Positions 16,785-25,371 of a DNA stretch of 64,000 nt are shown in pieces. Numbering within the stretch: position 1 is the stretch's first letter; the number at the start of each line of letters is the position of its first letter. A model generated the notes under the pieces. It was not told the origin of the DNA. It made no database searches and saw only the letters and a program-made list of their open reading frames with translations. The DNA lies in contig JAETNO010000019.1 in the NCBI GenBank assembly GCA_021768245.1, positions 1-64,000 on the forward strand. The letters run 5' to 3'. Source of the stretch: Bacteroidaceae bacterium (GTDB taxonomy: Bacteria > Bacteroidota > Bacteroidia > Bacteroidales > Muribaculaceae). A program made the position numbers and the translations under genes.

Positions 16785-19259
16785 CTACTCCCTGTAATAG
16801 ACGCGCTTGACGCGCCGGGAGATAGAGGTAAGGATTTCATAAGGGATGGTCCCGAGGGTTTCGGCGAGCGTGTCGACAGGGATGTTCTCTCCGAAAATCT
16901 CGACACGGTCGCCTGTAGCCACGCCGTCGACGTCGGTGACGTCAATCATGCACGCATCCATGCATATATTCCCTACAGTCGGGCATTTCACCCCTCTGAC
17001 AAGGAATGACGCGCCACCGTTGCCGAGGTGACGGTTGATGCCGTCGGCATATCCTACAGGGATAGTGGCTATGACGGAGTCGCGCTTAAGGAGACCACGG
17101 CGGTTGTAGCCTATGGTCGTCCCTGCCGGCCAACGCTTGAGGGAGATTATGACCGTGTGGAGCGACGACACGGGGCGCAAATCGTCCTGCGAACCGTCGT
17201 TGAGCGTCCTGACACCGTAGAGTCCGATTCCGAGACGCACCATGTCGAGCTGATGGTCGGGGAAGCGGGTTATTCCCGTAGAGTTCAGGATGTGGCGCAG
17301 TATGCGACGCTCCGGGAAGGCGGAGAGAAGCATGGCGCAACATTCGTCGAAATATTCAAACTGCCGACGGGTGTAATCATCCTCCTGCGGGTCGTCGGCA
17401 GCACAGAGATGGGAGAAGACAGAACGCGGATAGACGCGGTCCTGACCTTTGAGCAAATCAATCAATCCGGGCAAATCCTCTTTAAGGAAGCCGAGGCGGT
17501 GCATCCCGGAGTCAATCTTGATGTGGACGGGATAGTCGCTTACGCCATAACGCTCGGCCTCGCGGATGAGGGCGCGGAGGAAATCCATGCTATAAATTTC
17601 CGGCTCGAGACGGTCGGAGAATATGGCATGGAAATTCTCGACTGTCGGGTTGAGGACAAGAATTGGCATTGTGATTCCGGCACGGCGCAATTCTGCGCCT
17701 TCGTCGTGGACGGCTACGGCGAGATATGTAGCCCCCTGGGCCTGGAGCGTGCGTGCAAGCTCGTCGGCACCGGCCCCATAGCCAGAGGCCTTTATCATGC
17801 AGGCGATTCCGGTCTCCGGACGGATGCGGGAACGGAAAGCATTGAAATTGTCGACTATAGCATCGAGATTTATTTCGAGCACGGTCTCATGCTGGCGCTT
17901 TTCGAGTAGCTCGCAGATGCGTGAAAAGCCGAATTCCGGAGCTCCTTTTATCAATATAAGTTCATTGCTGAAATCAGCGGCGTCGGAGGAGGACAGGAAT
18001 TCTTCAGTAGAACCGTAGAAACTGCTGCCGGTTCCAAAATCTGCCGCATGGCTCTTCATCTCCGGCCCTATGCCGACAACCCTTTCCACTCCCGCGATGC
18101 GCAGAAGCGAGGCCATGGAGGCATAGACTTCGTCGGTCGACTCACAATCGTGCATAAGGTCACTGATTATAACCGTCAGACGGCGTTCGGCAGTAGCACG
18201 GCGACGCATGAAGTCAAGAGCCGGTACGAGAGAGTTGAAGTCGCTTGTGTAGTTGTCATGAATCAGGAGGCATGAGTTGACCCCTTCAATCACTTCAAGA
18301 CGTGTCCCCACGGGTGTCAGCAGGGCCATGCGCTGACGGATGGCGTCATGCCCTATGCCGAGATAAAGCATTACGGCAAGACAATGGATGGCATTTTCCA
18401 CATCATGTTCCCCGCTCATAGGGATTGAAATTTCATGACAGGGAGATGCATTATAGCTGTAGGCAATCGTGGTGCCATCGGAAGCCTTACGCACGTCGGA
18501 TATGAAGAGCGGAGACCGGGAATTGACACGCGACCATGCTATAGTGACGGGGGCAGGCTTCACACATGATGCAATCAAGGGATTGTCACCATTGTAAATC
18601 ACACACTTGCAGCCGTCGAGCAAGGAGGCTTTCTCAGCGCATTTCTCTTCAATCGAAGCGAAGCCTGCGCTGTGGGCGGGACCAATGTTGGTAAAAATTC
18701 CGATGTCGGGCCGGAGGATTTTTTTCAGTTCCGCCATCTCTCCGGGAAGTGAGATGCCGGCCTCGAAAATGCCGAGACGGGTCTCGGAATCCATCTGCCA
18801 TACGGAAAGCGGGACGCCAATCTGGGAGTTATAGCTGCGCGGACTGCGGGCTATCACCGTGTCGTCCTGAAGGAGACGGTTGAGCCATTCCTTGACCGTA
18901 GTCTTGCCCCGGCTGCCCGTGATAGCAATCACTGGGGCTGAAAAGCGCCCGCGATGGTAGGCGGCAAGCCTATGAAGGGCCTCCAGCGGGGAGGTGACCA
19001 TAAGGAAATTAGCGTCGGGCATCGAGGATGCGTCGTCCGGAAGTGACGAAACCACAAAATTCCTTACCCCCTTTCCGTAGAGGGATTTTATATATCGGTG
19101 ACCGTCGCCTGTCGCGGTGGTCAGTGCGAAAAACAAAGTGTCGGCAGGATATGTCAATGAGCGGCTGTCGGTTAGCAGTCGGGCGATTCTACAGTCGGGG
19201 CGACCGGGGCCGCAGTCGGTTTCGAGAATCCTGGCTATTTCTGAAATACTATATTCCAT
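16785..19259 (-). CDS. murF-alr: Bifunctional MurF ligase / alanine racemase
   Basis: The 824-residue fusion is typical of Bacteroidetes. Residues 1 to about 450 are MurF, with the ATP loop AITGSRGKTTVKEW and a Mur ligase C-terminal domain, adding D-Ala-D-Ala to UDP-MurNAc-tripeptide. From about 455 (TVLEINLDAIVDNF) it is a PLP alanine racemase; the PLP lysine is in CMIKASGYGAG, with PVGYADGINR and GNICMDACMIDVTD near the end. It therefore makes D-alanine and ligates its dipeptide in the cytosol. The start ATG shares one base with the stop of the GSCFA gene (TAATG), suggesting coupled translation. Confidence 0.93.
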   Translation of the reverse strand: MEYSISEIARILETDCGPGRPDCRIARLLTDSRSLTYPADTLFFALTTATGDGHRYIKSLYGKGVRNFVVSSLPDDASSMPDANFLMVTSPLEALHRLAAYHRGRFSAPVIAITGSRGKTTVKEWLNRLLQDDTVIARSPRSYNSQIGVPLSVWQMDSETRLGIFEAGISLPGEMAELKKILRPDIGIFTNIGPAHSAGFASIEEKCAEKASLLDGCKCVIYNGDNPLIASCVKPAPVTIAWSRVNSRSPLFISDVRKASDGTTIAYSYNASPCHEISIPMSGEHDVENAIHCLAVMLYLGIGHDAIRQRMALLTPVGTRLEVIEGVNSCLLIHDNYTSDFNSLVPALDFMRRRATAERRLTVIISDLMHDCESTDEVYASMASLLRIAGVERVVGIGPEMKSHAADFGTGSSFYGSTEEFLSSSDAADFSNELILIKGAPEFGFSRICELLEKRQHETVLEINLDAIVDNFNAFRSRIRPETGIACMIKASGYGAGADELARTLQAQGATYLAVAVHDEGAELRRAGITMPILVLNPTVENFHAIFSDRLEPEIYSMDFLRALIREAERYGVSDYPVHIKIDSGMHRLGFLKEDLPGLIDLLKGQDRVYPRSVFSHLCAADDPQEDDYTRRQFEYFDECCAMLLSAFPERRILRHILNSTGITRFPDHQLDMVRLGIGLYGVRTLNDGSQDDLRPVSSLHTVIISLKRWPAGTTIGYNRRGLLKRDSVIATIPVGYADGINRHLGNGGASFLVRGVKCPTVGNICMDACMIDVTDVDGVATGDRVEIFGENIPVDTLAETLGTIPYEILTSISRRVKRVYYRE

Positions 19260-20248
19260 TATTGACCTATGTACTTAAAATAACGTTCGTATGCTATATT
19301 GAGTTTAGGATATCGCCCTAATAACAGGGCGGCAGCCTCCTTGCGCGCCAGCTCTTCCTTCAAAGCCATTTCAGGGGAAACCGTGGTGACAGTATGGCGC
19401 AGGCGGCGGGTAAGGGCCGATGCCTCCTTGGCAATCCTTACGGTCTCTTCGTCGAAATAGGTGTCGCGGAAAAGCTCATAGATATAGGCCACGGCCTGCG
19501 CGGAGGGGTGCTTCATGTCGGAGGCATAGAAGCGGTAGTCGCGCAAATCATCCATCATCACCTCATAGGCAGGGAAATAGCCTATATCCGCGGTTGCTTC
19601 CGACTCCATAAGCCTGTCAATCGCAAGCAGGAGGATGGATTTTGACAGCTGGTTGCCGTGGGCTCCGAGGTCGAGATATCGCAAGGGGCTGACTGTGAAG
19701 ATAATTTTCACGTCAGGGTTCATACGCCGTATCATTCCTACGGTCTCGCTGAGCGCTGCGTATGTCTCCTCCAATGAAAGGTTACGCTGCACGAACTCCC
19801 CCGATGGGAGTTTGTGGCAGTTGGCCACTACTTCGCCGGAGGATTTCAGCACGAAAGCACGGGTAGTGCCAAGGGTCAGCACTATCACCGAGGCCTTACG
19901 TAGGCTGGCGGAAGCTTCGCGTATCGAACACGACATCCGTGCAGAGGCTTCCACAGCGTCCGCGTCGGAATATCTGGAATGGAAAGCGAAACTATGGAAC
20001 ATGCCCTCGCGCTCAAAGAGGCTGCCGGAGGTAATTCCGTCGCCACGACACAGCAGCTCAATCCCCTGCTTTATCGAAAGCGGATTGTAGATAGGGCCAA
20101 ACGGATTGACCGTCACCTCGAAAAGCTCATCGCGCAGGCAGCCGCCTATATTGTCGGTGAAACACGAGCCCATCAACAATATCGGGCTCCCATGCCTCAC
20201 GAGTCCACGAAAGCCCTCCGCAGGACGGATAACGGTGCGAAAATCCAT
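19259..20248 (-). CDS. GSCFA domain protein
   Basis: The 329-residue protein has the family signature near the start (LLMGSCFTDNIG, G27-F30) and the conserved NPFGPIYNPLSI. The fold is thought to be related to SGNH/GDSL hydrolases; GSC and the late SDMKHPS segment fit the Ser and Asp-x-x-His positions. No signal peptide is seen. Its substrate is unknown. It is the first gene of a minus-strand operon with murF-alr, which hints at a cell-envelope role. GSCFA next to MurF-Alr is a common Bacteroidetes order. Confidence 0.85.
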   Translation of the reverse strand: MDFRTVIRPAEGFRGLVRHGSPILLMGSCFTDNIGGCLRDELFEVTVNPFGPIYNPLSIKQGIELLCRGDGITSGSLFEREGMFHSFAFHSRYSDADAVEASARMSCSIREASASLRKASVIVLTLGTTRAFVLKSSGEVVANCHKLPSGEFVQRNLSLEETYAALSETVGMIRRMNPDVKIIFTVSPLRYLDLGAHGNQLSKSILLLAIDRLMESEATADIGYFPAYEVMMDDLRDYRFYASDMKHPSAQAVAYIYELFRDTYFDEETVRIAKEASALTRRLRHTVTTVSPEMALKEELARKEAAALLLGRYPKLNIAYERYFKYIGQ

Positions 20249-20297
20249 TTTTAGAATTGATATGACTTATAACTCAACACAAAATTACAACAATCTT

Positions 20298-20345
20298 CTA
20301 AGAAACGGCTTAAATTTTTCTCGTAAATTTTAAACAGTTTCTTAA
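20298..20345. repeat. Palindromic repeat, copy B
   Basis: TAAGAAACGGCTTAAATTT and AAATTTTAAACAGTTTCTTA form imperfect 19-20 nt arms around a short TTCTCGT loop. It lies between the GSCFA and acetyltransferase genes, which diverge, and is related to copies at 8655, 29336 and 60284. Confidence 0.65.
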
Positions 20346-20397
20346 ACCACATGCGAAAAATGCCAATTTATCCGAGCGTTATTTCAGAATTATAGTT

Positions 20398-20405
20398 TAA
20401 ATTTG
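20398..20405 (+). promoter_or_regulatory. -7 box of acetyltransferase gene
   Basis: TAAATTTG lies 7 nt before ATG 20413, again leaving almost no leader. Confidence 0.5.
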
Positions 20406-20412
20406 CACAATC

Positions 20413-20919
20413 ATGGAACTACGCAAAGCCATATTAAGCGACCTTGACACCATAATGCGGATTCTCTCCGAAGCCCGGGAAGCCCAGCGGGCACAGGGTT
20501 TCGTGCAATGGCAGGACGGCTATCCGGCCTCATCGACCATAGTCTCCGATATCGAGCGCGGAGACGCCTATATGCTTATAGACGATGGGAACGCAGCCGG
20601 CTATGTGGCGATTGCGGAGGGTGACAGTGAATATGACCGACTCAGACACATATGGCAGATGAAAGGCAACAGATATTGCGTCGCACACCGCCTCGGACTC
20701 GCAGACAGCCACCGTGGACGGAAGATTTCGGGAAGATTTTTCAGCCTTATAGAAGCCAAAATCGTGAGGCGCGGAACCAGGCTCATAAGGATTGACACCG
20801 GACTGCCCAACAAAGCCATGCAGCATATACTTGAAAAACGCGGATATACTAGGCTCGGAACACATGAATTCGTGTGGGGCGAAAGGCTCGCATATGAAAA
20901 ACTGTTGGAATCTGTCTGA
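20413..20919 (+). CDS. GNAT-family N-acetyltransferase
   Basis: The 168-residue protein has GNAT features: an N-terminal RKAILSDLDTIMRI helix, a central beta sheet, and the acetyl-CoA-binding segment HRLGLADSHRGRKISGRF, matching the R/Q-x-x-G-x-G/A loop in degenerate form. LIRIDTGLPNKAMQHILEKRGY is the usual late strand and helix. The acceptor substrate cannot be inferred. It stands alone between a divergent operon and the tRNA genes. Confidence 0.82.
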   Translation: MELRKAILSDLDTIMRILSEAREAQRAQGFVQWQDGYPASSTIVSDIERGDAYMLIDDGNAAGYVAIAEGDSEYDRLRHIWQMKGNRYCVAHRLGLADSHRGRKISGRFFSLIEAKIVRRGTRLIRIDTGLPNKAMQHILEKRGYTRLGTHEFVWGERLAYEKLLESV

Positions 20920-20935
20920 ATCCCCCTCAAAAAAA

Positions 20936-20967
20936 TTTGGAGATTCAGAAATTAATCTCTATCTTTG
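20936..20967 (+). promoter_or_regulatory. Promoter of the tRNA-Ser/tRNA-CAT unit
   Basis: TTTG (20936-20939) and TATCTTTG (20960-20967) are spaced by 20 nt, a full match to the Bacteroidetes consensus. The tRNA starts 48 nt further on. Confidence 0.75.
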
Positions 20968-21015
20968 CACTCGCAATAAGGGGAAATGAGGCCAAAAGCC
21001 GAGGCAACCCTCATT

Positions 21016-21103
21016 GGAGTGATGCTCGAGTGGCTGAAGAGGCACGCCTGGAAAGCGTGTATACGCCAAAAGCGTATCCCGAGTTCGAATCTCGGTCACT
21101 CCG
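21016..21103 (+). tRNA. tRNA-Ser(GGA)
   Basis: Acceptor arms GGAGTGA and TCACTCC pair fully. The anticodon stem CACGC/GCGTG (21043-21047, 21055-21059) encloses the loop CTGGAAA with anticodon GGA at 21050-21052. The long variable arm (TATACGCCAAAAGCGTAT) is typical of serine tRNAs, and TTCGAAT is the T loop. CCA is not encoded. Confidence 0.95.
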
Positions 21104-21130
21104 CGAAACTCAAAGACATATCTCCTCCAC

Positions 21131-21207
21131 GGTCCTATAGCTCAGTTGGTCAGAGCACCTGACTCATAATCAGGGAGTCCTAGGTTCAAGCCCTAGTGGG
21201 ACCACCA
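21131..21207 (+). tRNA. tRNA with CAT anticodon (elongator Met or Ile2)
   Basis: GGTCCTA pairs with TGGGACC, and CCTGA/TCAGG encloses the loop CTCATAA with anticodon CAT. CCA is encoded at 21205-21207. The paired first base excludes an initiator tRNA, which has an unpaired 1-72 position. Elongator Met and lysidine-modified Ile2 cannot be told apart safely by eye. Confidence 0.9.
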
Positions 21208-21220
21208 AATAATAAGTTAA

Positions 21221-21258
21221 AAATCAAGCGGTTATAGCCTCATCTAACCGCTTGATTT
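21221..21258 (+). terminator. Terminator after the tRNAs
   Basis: AAATCAAGCGGTTA (21221-21234) pairs perfectly with TAACCGCTTGATTT (21245-21258), a 14-bp stem followed by CTTTT. Confidence 0.85.
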
Positions 21259-21275
21259 CTTTTAGCCCAAATCCA

Positions 21276-21295
21276 TTGCACACAATTTGCACACA
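21276..21295 (+). repeat. Tandem TTGCACACA 9-mers beside tRNA
   Basis: TTGCACACA is present at 21276-21284 and 21287-21295. Such short repeats after a tRNA can be integrase arm sites, but no integrase gene or second att copy was seen. Confidence 0.3.
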
Positions 21296-21489
21296 CCTCA
21301 GCCCTTGCATAACCATGGGGCATCCACATACGCCAGGCATTGTCTCGACTTGTAGTCAGTCCTTAACATACCACTTTAAAACACAGAATATTATAGAGTG
21401 ATTTACTCAATTTTAACAAGGGATGGAGCAAAGAACGCGGCAAGATATTTGGTCTTGCCACACACTTATATTTCATTTGAGTTCCTTTT

Positions 21490-22533
21490 TCACAGAGAGT
21501 CGATTTCTATTCTCAATCCTTTTTGTTTAAAGGATTCGACAGTCAGCAATATTGCATATTCAACGGTAGCGATGTAGTCAAGATAAATTTGCTTTGTTAA
21601 GTCATAGTTAATATCTAATTTATGCACAAACCTATGTCTGGCATCTAATATCTCCTGAATTTTCACTAATACCCGTATTATTTTTCTGTTAACTTTCTTC
21701 TTTTCGCTTAATATTGACACGACATCAATAGACAGGTATTTTTTATATGCTTTATTGATTGAATCAAGGTTTTGAAAATTATATGATTGAGCTATTATCT
21801 GTTCAAGAGAATTTTCCTTCTGAAGGATAGCAATTACGTCAGATATTCCTATTTTGAGTTTTTCATCAATTAACAGATTTCTTGCATCAGTGTCATATTT
21901 TATAAAATTTGCAAAACATTGACCATAAAAATATTCAAGAATGGCGACCAAAACAGGCATCAAACTATTATATAGCATTATGCTTGGATCTTTTGTTTTA
22001 AGCTGCTTCTTCATGCCTTCTATATTCATATTAGCAATAGAATCGGAAATCTCGTTTTTATAGCCTGCCAAGCAACTCTCTATTTGGTCCAATTTTTTTA
22101 TCGAGTTACTGGCTATAATTGAAATTCCTCTTTCTAACGGGCTGAATTTTGTGTAGTCATTGAGGTTTGTATAAGTATTTGTCCCATACCAGTCATTATA
22201 AAATGTTCCCTCAAATAAATGTCTCGCTTTTCTAATTGTCTCATTTTGTTTTTGTTTATCTTCATAACTTCCACTGCTACGTGTTCTTGTGGTTAAAATC
22301 CATTCAGAGCATTTATATTTAGCACGTTCTTTGGCCGATACTTTATAAACGGTAGCTTCAACACCAGAAACAGATTCATAATTGTCAAAGCCGGGCCACA
22401 TATAATGAATCATATCCGGCGTATTCATTTCATCCAGAATATGTCTTGTTTTTTGAAAACCTTCAGCCGCCAAAAACTTCATTAAAGCTCCTTTTGTCGC
22501 TTTCTTAGTGTATAGCGTTATTTCAACACTCAT
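21490..22533 (-). CDS. Unrecognised protein with C-terminal HEPN-like motif
   Basis: The 347-residue protein is encoded by AT-rich DNA unlike its surroundings. The N-terminal 140 residues look like an alpha/beta domain with a conserved-looking FYNDWYGTNTY near residue 115. The C-terminal half is all helical and ends with ILDARHRFVHKLD; R299 to H304 gives R-x4-H, the catalytic pattern of HEPN ribonucleases, as in RiboL-PSP-type HEPN domains. HEPN proteins often act in toxin-antitoxin or phage-defence systems by cutting RNA. No signal peptide or membrane span is seen. It lies after a 342-residue gene in the same direction, 130 nt apart. Both the domain call and a defence role are inference. Confidence 0.65.
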   Translation of the reverse strand: MSVEITLYTKKATKGALMKFLAAEGFQKTRHILDEMNTPDMIHYMWPGFDNYESVSGVEATVYKVSAKERAKYKCSEWILTTRTRSSGSYEDKQKQNETIRKARHLFEGTFYNDWYGTNTYTNLNDYTKFSPLERGISIIASNSIKKLDQIESCLAGYKNEISDSIANMNIEGMKKQLKTKDPSIMLYNSLMPVLVAILEYFYGQCFANFIKYDTDARNLLIDEKLKIGISDVIAILQKENSLEQIIAQSYNFQNLDSINKAYKKYLSIDVVSILSEKKKVNRKIIRVLVKIQEILDARHRFVHKLDINYDLTKQIYLDYIATVEYAILLTVESFKQKGLRIEIDSL

Positions 22534-22663
22534 AGTTTATTAAATTTCAATATCTACAAATTCTTCATATCCGCAAAATTCACAACAGCCTGTATGCCAT
22601 CAAATTTATCAAAGTACTCCTTGATTCTTTTTCAGCACTAATTCTATATTCAAGGGGCATACA
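22534..22663 (-). other. Spacer with possible degenerate coding remnant
   Basis: No complete gene lies here. In broken minus-strand frames there are protein-like pieces, including HTGCCEFCGYEEFVDIEI before a TAA near 22546, which resembles the end of a zinc-ribbon protein. Several frameshifts would be needed to join the pieces. It may be a remnant of a third gene of the island. Confidence 0.25.
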
Positions 22664-23692
22664 TTATTTGTCTTTATTTCTAAATTTGCGTATAACCTTT
22701 TCAATATTTTCAGGATATCTACCTTCAAAATATTCAAATATCAATGGATTATGCTCCATAAAATGGCTGGTAAATTTTACCCATGTTTCAACATCAATTA
22801 CGCCGTTCATTTTGAACAACTTTTCTGATTGGCTTTTTATTTGATTGCTTTCTTTTGCGTTGTAATTAAGATCAGAATCCCTTCTATCATAATACTCCTC
22901 AACAGTATAATAATGAATTGCGCCATCAAAATGACGGAAAGTTTTTGTATCTAAATCAAACTCGGCATGCACATATCTCACAGGATAAACTTTATTTTGA
23001 TTATGCGAAATGACTATATCTTCTGTTTTAAATTCTTCTGATTGAAATGTTTTAATTTTCCCTTTTGTGCTCCACTTGATATCAAGAGAATATGCATTAT
23101 TGAAAAAAAGGGAAACAAAAGAGTTGTCCAAATCCGAAGGTGAACGCAGATGCACTATTCCATCCGGGATTAATTCTATATTCTTACTGAACTTAGCTCC
23201 GTACCATGTGTCAAACTCTTTATACAATCTGTGATTTACATCAATCCTGACCCTATTACAATCAAGTGCAATATTTGACTCTATATTATTAAAAGGTTCA
23301 TTCCAAAATAATTCTATAAAACGTGGTGCAAAATTATTTTTATCTGAATAGCTCCGTCTAAAATGGGGATGTACCATCAATACAAAATCGTCCGAATACA
23401 AAAGTCCCTCTGCTATTACTTTTCGTTTATAATTACCACAAAGTTGAGAGAAATTATATAATCCTTCTTTATCCCTCTTAACATCCCGGCACAAATACTC
23501 AACAATATTGGGATAACTGGCAACTATCCCAATAGTTGGAATATAGCTAAAATTTTCATCCATTAATCTAACCCCTCTTTTTAAGGCAATTTCTTTAAAA
23601 GAAGTAATCAAGTTTAGATTTTTGGACAACTCTTCTTTTTCTTCTTTTAACATTTGAAGGTATTGTCTTTGCATGTCAGTCATATGTTCCAT
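22664..23692 (-). CDS. Unrecognised AT-rich island protein
   Basis: I do not recognise this 342-residue protein. It starts with a charged coiled-coil-like helix (QYLQMLKEEKEELSKNLNLI), then a mixed alpha/beta body rich in aromatic residues, with SFVSLFFNNAYSLDIKW and YPVRYVHAEFDLDTKTF as likely beta strands, and a helical C-terminus. No signal peptide, membrane span, Walker or nuclease motif is visible. A -7 box at 23720-23727 lies 27 nt upstream of the ATG, overlapped by a 14-bp palindrome. Together with the HEPN-like gene it forms a two-gene unit directly beyond two tRNAs. Confidence 0.65.
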   Translation of the reverse strand: MEHMTDMQRQYLQMLKEEKEELSKNLNLITSFKEIALKRGVRLMDENFSYIPTIGIVASYPNIVEYLCRDVKRDKEGLYNFSQLCGNYKRKVIAEGLLYSDDFVLMVHPHFRRSYSDKNNFAPRFIELFWNEPFNNIESNIALDCNRVRIDVNHRLYKEFDTWYGAKFSKNIELIPDGIVHLRSPSDLDNSFVSLFFNNAYSLDIKWSTKGKIKTFQSEEFKTEDIVISHNQNKVYPVRYVHAEFDLDTKTFRHFDGAIHYYTVEEYYDRRDSDLNYNAKESNQIKSQSEKLFKMNGVIDVETWVKFTSHFMEHNPLIFEYFEGRYPENIEKVIRKFRNKDK

Positions 23693-23710
23693 AACTGTCT
23701 GTCATTTATG

Positions 23711-23727
23711 CTTTGCATGCAAAGTTA
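23711..23727 (-). promoter_or_regulatory. -7 box overlapped by a perfect palindrome
   Basis: The minus strand reads TAACTTTG at 23727-23720. CTTTGCATGCAAAG (23711-23724) is a perfect 14-bp palindrome covering most of that box and the expected transcription start. A repressor binding there would block the two-gene island. Confidence 0.5.
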
Positions 23728-24096
23728 ACTATTTACTTGTATATGTATATTCAGCATTTAAGATATTTATCAAATCCGATTTCCTATATAATAATCCTCT
23801 GTTTGAGGCTATTGTGTAAAAGCGATTTAACCGCGAACCCTGCATCTGCTTTTTGCTGTTGAGAGATAGGGCGATATTTCAGATTTTATTGTAACTTTGC
23901 CTTATCAATTGGTGTTGGTATCGTCCGACGGCAATAAATACCATGAATTGTTTTTATATGAATACGCCGAAAAGGCGGATAATGCCATGCAGGCCCGCAG
24001 GGTGAAAAAAAGAATTCAAAGATATAATTTATTTTGAGCTTCTACTTACAGCCAATTATTGACAGCTACTTAATCCGAACATAACTCTTGACAATT
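23728..24096 (+). other. Intergenic region with small ORF remnant
   Basis: No full gene is seen. A frame ending at TGA 24035-24037 encodes an orderly short peptide (LVSSDGNKYHELFLYEYAEKA and an Arg-rich tail) but lacks an ATG; only TTG codons at 23897 and 23912 could start it. TAACTTTG at 23892-23899 overlaps the first of these. It may be a tiny gene or the end of a lost one. Confidence 0.3.
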
Positions 24097-25314
24097 ATGA
24101 AAAAGATAATCCTCTCTCTTTCAGCCCTGCTATGCTGGTCTCTGTCAATCGCGCAGACCAATGTCGCTTCCGGGTTCCCGGAGCTTGACGAATGGACCAA
24201 GCAATGTCTGACCGACCGACCCTTTGCCTTAGGCTATCCCGGCAATTATGACGGAAAGCTCGATGGATTCTACCAATGGTACACTGCCAACAAAATGGAG
24301 AATGTGTTGATAAACAACGCCGGAAATCCATTCGATAAGAGCGGTGCGCTATCATCCGCGAAGTTTGAACGCGATGTAATAGAATTTTTCGCTCCCCTCT
24401 ATGGCTTCGACGTGAACGACCTCTGGGGAATCGTAACCATGAGCGGAACCGACGGAAATAACCACGGAATATATTACGGCGTGAACTATCTCAGGAACAA
24501 GACGGGAAAGATGCCTGTTGTCTATGTCTCTGACGAAGCCCATTACAGCAACTACCGTCTTTGCGACGTGCAACATCTCGATGTAAGACTCGTGAAGAGC
24601 AACGACATGGGACAGATGATACCCGAAGAACTTGAAAGCTCGCTTGACCTCACACGTCCCGCACTGATTATCTATGCGATGGGCTCTACATTCAAAGGAG
24701 CAATCGATGACCAGAAGGCACTCCAGGAGATTTTCGACCGCCACCCGGAAATGATGGTATACCGTCATGTCGATGCCGCTCTTTTCGGCGGGTATCTGCC
24801 ATTCACCGACTATCGCGACCTGGTAAGCCGCAAGCAGATGGATTTTGAATCAATTTCCATCAGCGGCCATAAGTTTTTCGGCATAGACAGTCCTTGCGGC
24901 CTGTTTATAACAACCAAAAATATCTATGACAATCAGAATTCGTTTGATGTACCATACCTCAATGCCAATATGCGCATGATAAGCTGCTCACGCTCCGGCA
25001 CTGACCCGCTGAAATTCTGGTGGCTGATGAAAACCATAGGCATTGAAGGATGGACGGCACAGGCTCAGAAAATGATGGACAATACACAGTATCTGATGTC
25101 GGAACTGCAACGCATCGACTGGCCTTGCTGGAACAACACTTACAGCAACACCGTGTTTTTCCATCGTCCAAGCGATGAACTCGTAAGCAAATACAACCTT
25201 GCCAACAGTTTTGACGAACGTTTTGGCGGCAACCTGTCGCATGTTGTTGTAATGCAGCATGTCACGCGGGAAATGATAGACCTATTTATAGCGGATTTGC
25301 AAAAACCGGACTAA
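24097..25314 (+). CDS. Signal-peptide-bearing PLP decarboxylase, histidine-decarboxylase-like
   Basis: The 405-residue protein resembles group II PLP histidine decarboxylases along its whole body. It has SGTDGNNHG for PLP phosphate binding, the DEAHYS histidine, Asp226 in HVDAALFGG, PLP lysine K259 in SGHKFFG, and SRSGTDPL. The N-terminus MKKIILSLSALLCWSLSIAQ is a clear Sec signal peptide, unusual for an enzyme whose cofactor is made in the cytosol. ATG 24097 is preferred to a TTG at 24088. If active it would make histamine, or another amine, from its amino acid in the periplasm. The exact substrate is not proven. It ends convergent with the CotH gene. Confidence 0.75.
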   Translation: MKKIILSLSALLCWSLSIAQTNVASGFPELDEWTKQCLTDRPFALGYPGNYDGKLDGFYQWYTANKMENVLINNAGNPFDKSGALSSAKFERDVIEFFAPLYGFDVNDLWGIVTMSGTDGNNHGIYYGVNYLRNKTGKMPVVYVSDEAHYSNYRLCDVQHLDVRLVKSNDMGQMIPEELESSLDLTRPALIIYAMGSTFKGAIDDQKALQEIFDRHPEMMVYRHVDAALFGGYLPFTDYRDLVSRKQMDFESISISGHKFFGIDSPCGLFITTKNIYDNQNSFDVPYLNANMRMISCSRSGTDPLKFWWLMKTIGIEGWTAQAQKMMDNTQYLMSELQRIDWPCWNNTYSNTVFFHRPSDELVSKYNLANSFDERFGGNLSHVVVMQHVTREMIDLFIADLQKPD

Positions 25315-25371
25315 AACCGCAGTGTTCATTTATTACAGACAAACCGAGGGACAAAAATATAGCTGTCATAT

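Noticed and set aside
16727..16945. N-terminal extension of the zeta-type kinase
   Set aside because: It lies inside murF-alr, is low complexity, and the Walker A motif starts normally after ATG 16726.
17028..17909. 293-codon plus-strand open frame
   Set aside because: Antisense to the racemase half of murF-alr.
21131..21207. Initiator tRNA-Met
   Set aside because: The 1-72 position is paired (G-C), unlike bacterial initiator tRNAs.
21208..24096. Integrative element with attachment sites
   Set aside because: No integrase, and no second copy of the tRNA 3' end was found; only the AT-rich island can be stated.
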